The position numbers were made by a program, and so were the translations under genes. Below are positions 60,689-64,000 of a stretch of DNA of 64,000 nt, piece after piece (within the stretch, counting starts at the first letter, position 1; the number at the start of each line of letters is the position of its first letter). The notes beneath the pieces were generated by a model. That model ran no database searches and was not told the origin of the DNA. It was given only the letters and a program-made list of their open reading frames with translations. The stretch spans positions 2,542,001 through 2,606,000 of the forward strand of contig NZ_UGQM01000001.1 in assembly GCF_900454025.1 (NCBI RefSeq). The letters run 5' to 3'. This DNA is from Mycolicibacterium gilvum (lineage in GTDB: Bacteria; Actinomycetota; Actinomycetes; Mycobacteriales; Mycobacteriaceae).

Positions 60689-62461
60689 GTGCTTCGCACC
60701 CGTACCGCCGGTTCATTGCGCCCTGCCGATGCCGGCCAGACGGTGACGTTGGCCGGGTGGGTGGCTCGCCGTCGCGACCACGGCGGCGTGATCTTCATCG
60801 ACCTGCGCGACGCGTCCGGCGTGTCCCAGGTGGTCTTCCGCGACGGCGCCGTGCTGGAGCAGGCGCACCGCCTGCGTTCGGAGTTCTGCGTCGCCGTCAC
60901 CGGCGTCGTCGAGATCCGCCCGGAGGGCAACGCCAACGCCGACATCCCGACCGGCGAGGTCGAGGTCAACGCGACATCGCTGACCGTGCTGGGGGAGAGC
61001 GCCGCGCTGCCGTTCCAGCTCGACGAGACCGCCGGTGAGGAAGCCCGGTTGAAATACCGCTACCTCGACCTGCGCCGCGAGGTTCCCGGCAACGCCATCC
61101 GTCTGCGCTCCAAGGTCAACGCTGCCGCCCGCGGTGTCCTGGCCGGCCACGACTTTGTCGAGATCGAGACCCCGACGCTGACACGTTCGACTCCCGAGGG
61201 GGCCCGCGACTTCCTGGTGCCCGCCCGCCTGCAGCCCGGCTCGTTCTATGCGCTGCCGCAGAGCCCGCAGTTGTTCAAGCAGCTGCTCATGGTGGCCGGC
61301 ATGGAGCGCTACTACCAGATCGCACGCTGCTACCGCGACGAGGACTTCCGCGCCGACCGTCAGCCGGAGTTCACCCAGCTCGACATGGAGATGAGCTTCG
61401 TCGACGCCGACGATGTGATGGCGCTGTCCGAGGAGGTGCTGCGGGCGGTGTGGGCGACCATCGGCTACGACCTGCCCCTGCCGCTGCCGCGGATCAGTTA
61501 CGCCGACGCGATGCGCCGCTTCGGTTCCGACAAGCCGGATCTGCGGTTCGGTCTGGAGCTCGTCGAATGCACGGAGTACTTCGCCGACACACCGTTCCGG
61601 GTGTTCCAGGCGCCCTATGTCGGGGCGGTCGTCATGCCGGGCGGGGCATCGCAGCCGCGCCGCACTCTCGACGGCTGGCAGGCATTCGCCAAGCAGCGCG
61701 GGCACAAGGGACTGGCCTACGTACTGGTCGGTAAGGACGGTGAACTCACCGGTCCCGTCGCCAAGAACCTCACCGACGCCGAACGGGCGGGCCTCACCGC
61801 GCACGTCGGTGCGAACCCGGGCGACTGTGTGTTCTTCGCGGCCGGCACCGCCAAGAGCGCCCGCGCACTGCTGGGGGCCACCCGCATCGAGGTCGCCAAA
61901 CGCCTCGACCTCATCGACCCCGACGCCTGGGCGTTCACCTGGGTGGTGGACTGGCCGATGTTCGAGTCCGCCGCCGAGGCGACCGCTTCCGGCGACGTCG
62001 CCGTCGGGTCCGGGGCGTGGACGGCGATGCACCACGCGTTCACCGCGCCGACCCCCGAGTCGGAGGCGACCTTCGACACCGACCCGGGAAGTGCCCTGTC
62101 CAACGCCTACGACATCGTCTGCAACGGCAACGAGATCGGCGGTGGATCCCTCCGTATCCATCGCCGCGACGTCCAGGAGCGGGTGTTCGCGATGATGGGC
62201 ATCTCCCAGGAGGAAGCCGAGGACAAGTTCGGATTCCTTTTGGAGGCGTTCACTTTCGGGGCTCCTCCGCACGGCGGCATCGCGTTCGGCTGGGATCGCA
62301 TCGTCGCGCTGCTCGCCGGACTGGACTCGATCCGTGAGGTGATCGCGTTCCCGAAGTCCGGCGGTGGCGTGGACCCGCTGACCGAGGCGCCCGCACCCAT
62401 CACCGCGCAGCAGCGCAAGGAATCCGGGATCGACGCCAAGCCGGGTAAAGACGGCGCGTAG
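60689..62461 (+). CDS. aspS: Aspartyl-tRNA(Asp/Asn) synthetase
   Basis: AspS charges tRNA-Asp (in mycobacteria also tRNA-Asn, for later amidation). The 590-residue class II enzyme starts at GTG 60689 after GAAAGAGGAG. Domains: N-terminal OB fold ([24 protein letters not shown]); motif 1 region; motif 2 [24 protein letters not shown]; an inserted GAD domain ([20 protein letters not shown]); motif 3 [30 protein letters not shown]. It corresponds to Rv2572c. Confidence 0.97.
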   Translation: MLRTRTAGSLRPADAGQTVTLAGWVARRRDHGGVIFIDLRDASGVSQVVFRDGAVLEQAHRLRSEFCVAVTGVVEIRPEGNANADIPTGEVEVNATSLTVLGESAALPFQLDETAGEEARLKYRYLDLRREVPGNAIRLRSKVNAAARGVLAGHDFVEIETPTLTRSTPEGARDFLVPARLQPGSFYALPQSPQLFKQLLMVAGMERYYQIARCYRDEDFRADRQPEFTQLDMEMSFVDADDVMALSEEVLRAVWATIGYDLPLPLPRISYADAMRRFGSDKPDLRFGLELVECTEYFADTPFRVFQAPYVGAVVMPGGASQPRRTLDGWQAFAKQRGHKGLAYVLVGKDGELTGPVAKNLTDAERAGLTAHVGANPGDCVFFAAGTAKSARALLGATRIEVAKRLDLIDPDAWAFTWVVDWPMFESAAEATASGDVAVGSGAWTAMHHAFTAPTPESEATFDTDPGSALSNAYDIVCNGNEIGGGSLRIHRRDVQERVFAMMGISQEEAEDKFGFLLEAFTFGAPPHGGIAFGWDRIVALLAGLDSIREVIAFPKSGGGVDPLTEAPAPITAQQRKESGIDAKPGKDGA

Positions 62462-62487
62462 TCGACCTCCGCGCGGGTTTGCCACGG

Positions 62488-62493
62488 TACGAT
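62488..62493 (+). promoter_or_regulatory. -10 element of a probable leaderless mRNA
   Basis: TACGAT is followed after six bases by GTG 62500, the start of the DUF4436 gene. TANNNT at this distance puts the transcription start on the GTG. No Shine-Dalgarno is present upstream. Confidence 0.55.
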
Positions 62494-62499
62494 CCGCGC

Positions 62500-63474
62500 G
62501 TGCAGCCTGAATCGGCTCCGGCAACGGATGCCACGTCTGAGACTCCCCGGTCATCGCGAGCGTTGAACGCGACCGTGCTGACCACCCTCGCCGTGGTCAT
62601 CGCGGTCTACGTCGGTGCACTGGTCGGATACCGGCTGTTGGAAACGCCGCCGCAGCCCTTCGAATTCACCGAGTCCTCGGTGATCGGAGAGACGGCGGTC
62701 ATCCTGCGACTGGGCAAGATGGAGACGGTCGAGAACAAGCTCACCCTCGACGTCCTCGTGCACCCGGACAGGGACCTGCTCGCCAGCGGGCCCGAGGCGG
62801 CCGCCAATCCTGTTGTGCGGCTGAGCTCGTGGACGCAGGACGGGGACCTGATCCACATGCACGACGACTTGAAGAGCAACGCCTCGACGGTGGAGCTCAC
62901 GGCGGTGGGCGACCCCGACCACTGGCCGTTGGACACCTACGTCAGCAACACCATCGGCGTCGAGGTCTTCTACGGCGAGGGACCGAACCGGCGCAGCGTT
63001 CCCGCCGTCATCGTCGTCGCCGGCGCGATCAACGGGTGGGACGTCGACAGCGACATGGGTGTCCTGGACGCGCCGTGGGGTCCGGTTCCGAGCGTGTCGT
63101 TCCATCTGGAGCGCACCCGCGGGGCGCATGCCGTCGATTTCGGAATTTTGCTCGTGCTGATGGTGCTCCCGGGCACCGCGTTGTTCGTCGCGATCGAGAT
63201 GCTGCTGAACCGGCGCAAGTTCCTGCCGCCGTTCATCACCTGGTACGCGGCGATGCTGTTCGCGGTCGTGCCGTTGCGCAACATCCTGCCGGGGGCGCCG
63301 CCGACAGGTGCGTGGATCGACGTGGCGGTGATCCTGTGGGTGTTGCTCGCGCTGTCCGCCGCGATGGTCGTCTTCCTGGCGGCCTGGTGGCGGCAGACCC
63401 GGGCCGAGGAGCATCCTGTCCCCAAGCCTGACCCCGACCCCAGTGCGCCGAAGGCAGGGACGATGAAGCAATGA
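62500..63474 (+). CDS. DUF4436 family membrane protein
   Basis: The 324-residue protein starts at GTG 62500. One N-terminal transmembrane helix (VLTTLAVVIAVYVGALVGYRLL) leads to an extracellular beta-rich domain of about 170 residues with RLGKMETVENKLTLDVLVHP and DHWPLDTYVSNTIGVEVF. Three helices close the protein (ILLVLMVLPGTALFVAIEML, FITWYAAMLFAVVPLRNILPG, DVAVILWVLLALSAAMVVFLAAWW). This fits DUF4436 (Rv2571c). The role is unknown. It overlaps the next gene by four bases. Confidence 0.87.
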   Translation: MQPESAPATDATSETPRSSRALNATVLTTLAVVIAVYVGALVGYRLLETPPQPFEFTESSVIGETAVILRLGKMETVENKLTLDVLVHPDRDLLASGPEAAANPVVRLSSWTQDGDLIHMHDDLKSNASTVELTAVGDPDHWPLDTYVSNTIGVEVFYGEGPNRRSVPAVIVVAGAINGWDVDSDMGVLDAPWGPVPSVSFHLERTRGAHAVDFGILLVLMVLPGTALFVAIEMLLNRRKFLPPFITWYAAMLFAVVPLRNILPGAPPTGAWIDVAVILWVLLALSAAMVVFLAAWWRQTRAEEHPVPKPDPDPSAPKAGTMKQ

Positions 63475-63923
63475 CAGCCGACGACAAGGACAAGCTGATC
63501 GCCGACACCGCGGCTCTCGACGAATTCAACCGTGCGATCGTGGAGGAGTTCCGCGCCAACGGCGGCAAGGTCGGCGGCCCGTTCGAGGGTGCGACTCTGC
63601 TGCTGCTGCACACGACCGGCGCCAAGTCGGGTAAGACGCGGCTGTCGCCGCTGGCCTACCTGACCATCGACGGCAGGATGATCATCGTCGGCTCGTACGC
63701 GGGCGCACCGCGCCATCCGGCCTGGGTGCACAATGTCCGGGCCCACCCGAGGGCGTTCATCGAGATCGGCACGGACGCCTACGATGTCGACGTCCGCGAA
63801 CTCCCCGACGGGGAACGTGACGCGATGTATCCCAAGCTCGTCGAGTTGGCGCCCGCCTTCGGCGAGTATCAGGCCAAGACGACGCGGGCCATCCCACTGT
63901 TCGAGCTGACCCGCGCCGAGTAG
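63471..63923 (+). CDS. Ddn-family F420-dependent nitroreductase-like protein
   Basis: The 150-residue split beta-barrel protein has the deazaflavin (F420)-dependent nitroreductase pattern: FNRAIVEEFRANGGKVGGPFEG, LLLLHTTGAKSGKTRLSPLAYL, IVGSYAGAPRHPAWVHNVRAHPRAFIEIG and a final ELPDGERDAMYPKLVEL helix. Members reduce quinones or activate nitroimidazoles using F420H2. The physiological substrate is not known. ATG 63471 overlaps the DUF4436 stop, so the two are co-transcribed. Confidence 0.9.
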   Translation: MTADDKDKLIADTAALDEFNRAIVEEFRANGGKVGGPFEGATLLLLHTTGAKSGKTRLSPLAYLTIDGRMIIVGSYAGAPRHPAWVHNVRAHPRAFIEIGTDAYDVDVRELPDGERDAMYPKLVELAPAFGEYQAKTTRAIPLFELTRAE

Positions 63924-63932
63924 CGCGACGTC

Positions 63933-64000
63933 TCAGAGTCGTTCGATGATGGTCGCGTTGGCCATTCCGCCGCCCTCGCACATCGTCTGCAACCCGTAGC
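63933..64000 (-). CDS. Thiolase (acetyl-CoA acetyltransferase), C-terminal end only
   Basis: Only the last 22 codons with the TGA are in the window. They read Y-G-L-Q-T-M-C-E-G-G-G-M-A-N-A-T-I-I-E-R-L. C-x-G-G-G-x-A is the active-site end of thiolases, where the cysteine acts as the general acid/base. The gene runs in from the right edge and converges with the Ddn-family gene. Confidence 0.85.
   Translation of the reverse strand, partial: YGLQTMCEGGGMANATIIERL

Noticed and set aside
1..64000. CRISPR arrays, tRNA or rRNA genes, transposases, integrases or attachment sites
   Set aside because: No regularly spaced repeats, cloverleaf patterns, transposase motifs or terminal repeats with target duplications were seen.

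Overview
The window is chromosomal DNA of a high-GC actinobacterium, almost certainly a rapidly growing Mycobacterium (Mycolicibacterium type). The gene order thrS, HIT protein, pgsA1, patA, pimA, Nudix, pdxS, tesB2, pdxT, yebC, ruvCAB, gabT, yajC, secD, secF, lipoprotein, apt, relA, ppiB, glyoxalase-like, hisS ... aspS, DUF4436 follows the M. tuberculosis Rv2614c to Rv2571c block. Lineage-specific genes are inserted mainly between hisS and aspS. No tRNA, rRNA, CRISPR array, insertion sequence or prophage was found.

Layout. 1-2.1 kb: the 5' end of a GAF/ANTAR-type regulator, a DUF1990 protein, a thioesterase and a PGPGW membrane protein. 2.2-8.7 kb: thrS leading into a tightly overlapping phosphatidylinositol mannoside operon (HIT, pgsA1, patA, pimA, Nudix). 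8.7-11.1 kb: pyridoxal phosphate synthase genes pdxS and pdxT with tesB2 between them. 11.2-12.4 kb: an acyl-CoA dehydrogenase with a palindromic operator at its start codon. 12.6-16.0 kb: yebC, a small membrane protein, and the SOS-controlled ruvCAB operon. 16.0-21.6 kb: membrane proteins, a diguanylate cyclase, a P450-like fragment and a GABA/aldehyde catabolism pair (gabT plus an aldehyde dehydrogenase). 21.9-30.1 kb: yajC-secD-secF, a peptide-binding lipoprotein, apt and relA. 30.1-33.1 kb: ppiB, a metallo-beta-lactamase hydrolase and hisS.

33.1-49.4 kb is accessory: two secreted lipoproteins (LpqH-like and LpqE-like); an orphan SigF/B-type sigma factor with its own sigma-F-like promoter and a leader hairpin; a gene relic; a DUF2254 membrane protein; a candidate 31-residue double-CxxC microprotein; a 1181-residue secreted VCBS-repeat protein; a complete urea ABC importer (urtABCDE) with a GlnR-type box; a secreted MmpS-like protein; and the RNA polymerase recycling ATPase HelR. 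49.5 kb holds an SOS-box-controlled radical SAM gene. 50.5-55.9 kb is a compact acyl-CoA catabolism module (two acyl-CoA dehydrogenases, an amidohydrolase and a thioesterase-like protein) around a TetR regulator, with three copies of one 15-bp operator. The rest is a DUF885 protein, a zinc metallopeptidase, a carboxylesterase, an SRPBCC protein, aspS, a DUF4436 membrane protein, a Ddn-family protein and the last codons of a thiolase.

Non-coding signals include two LexA boxes, three TetR operators, a GlnR box, leaderless promoters, and two copies of a roughly 62-bp palindromic intergenic element (after relA and before aspS). All identifications come from reading the sequence and from recalled family features; no database search was run.
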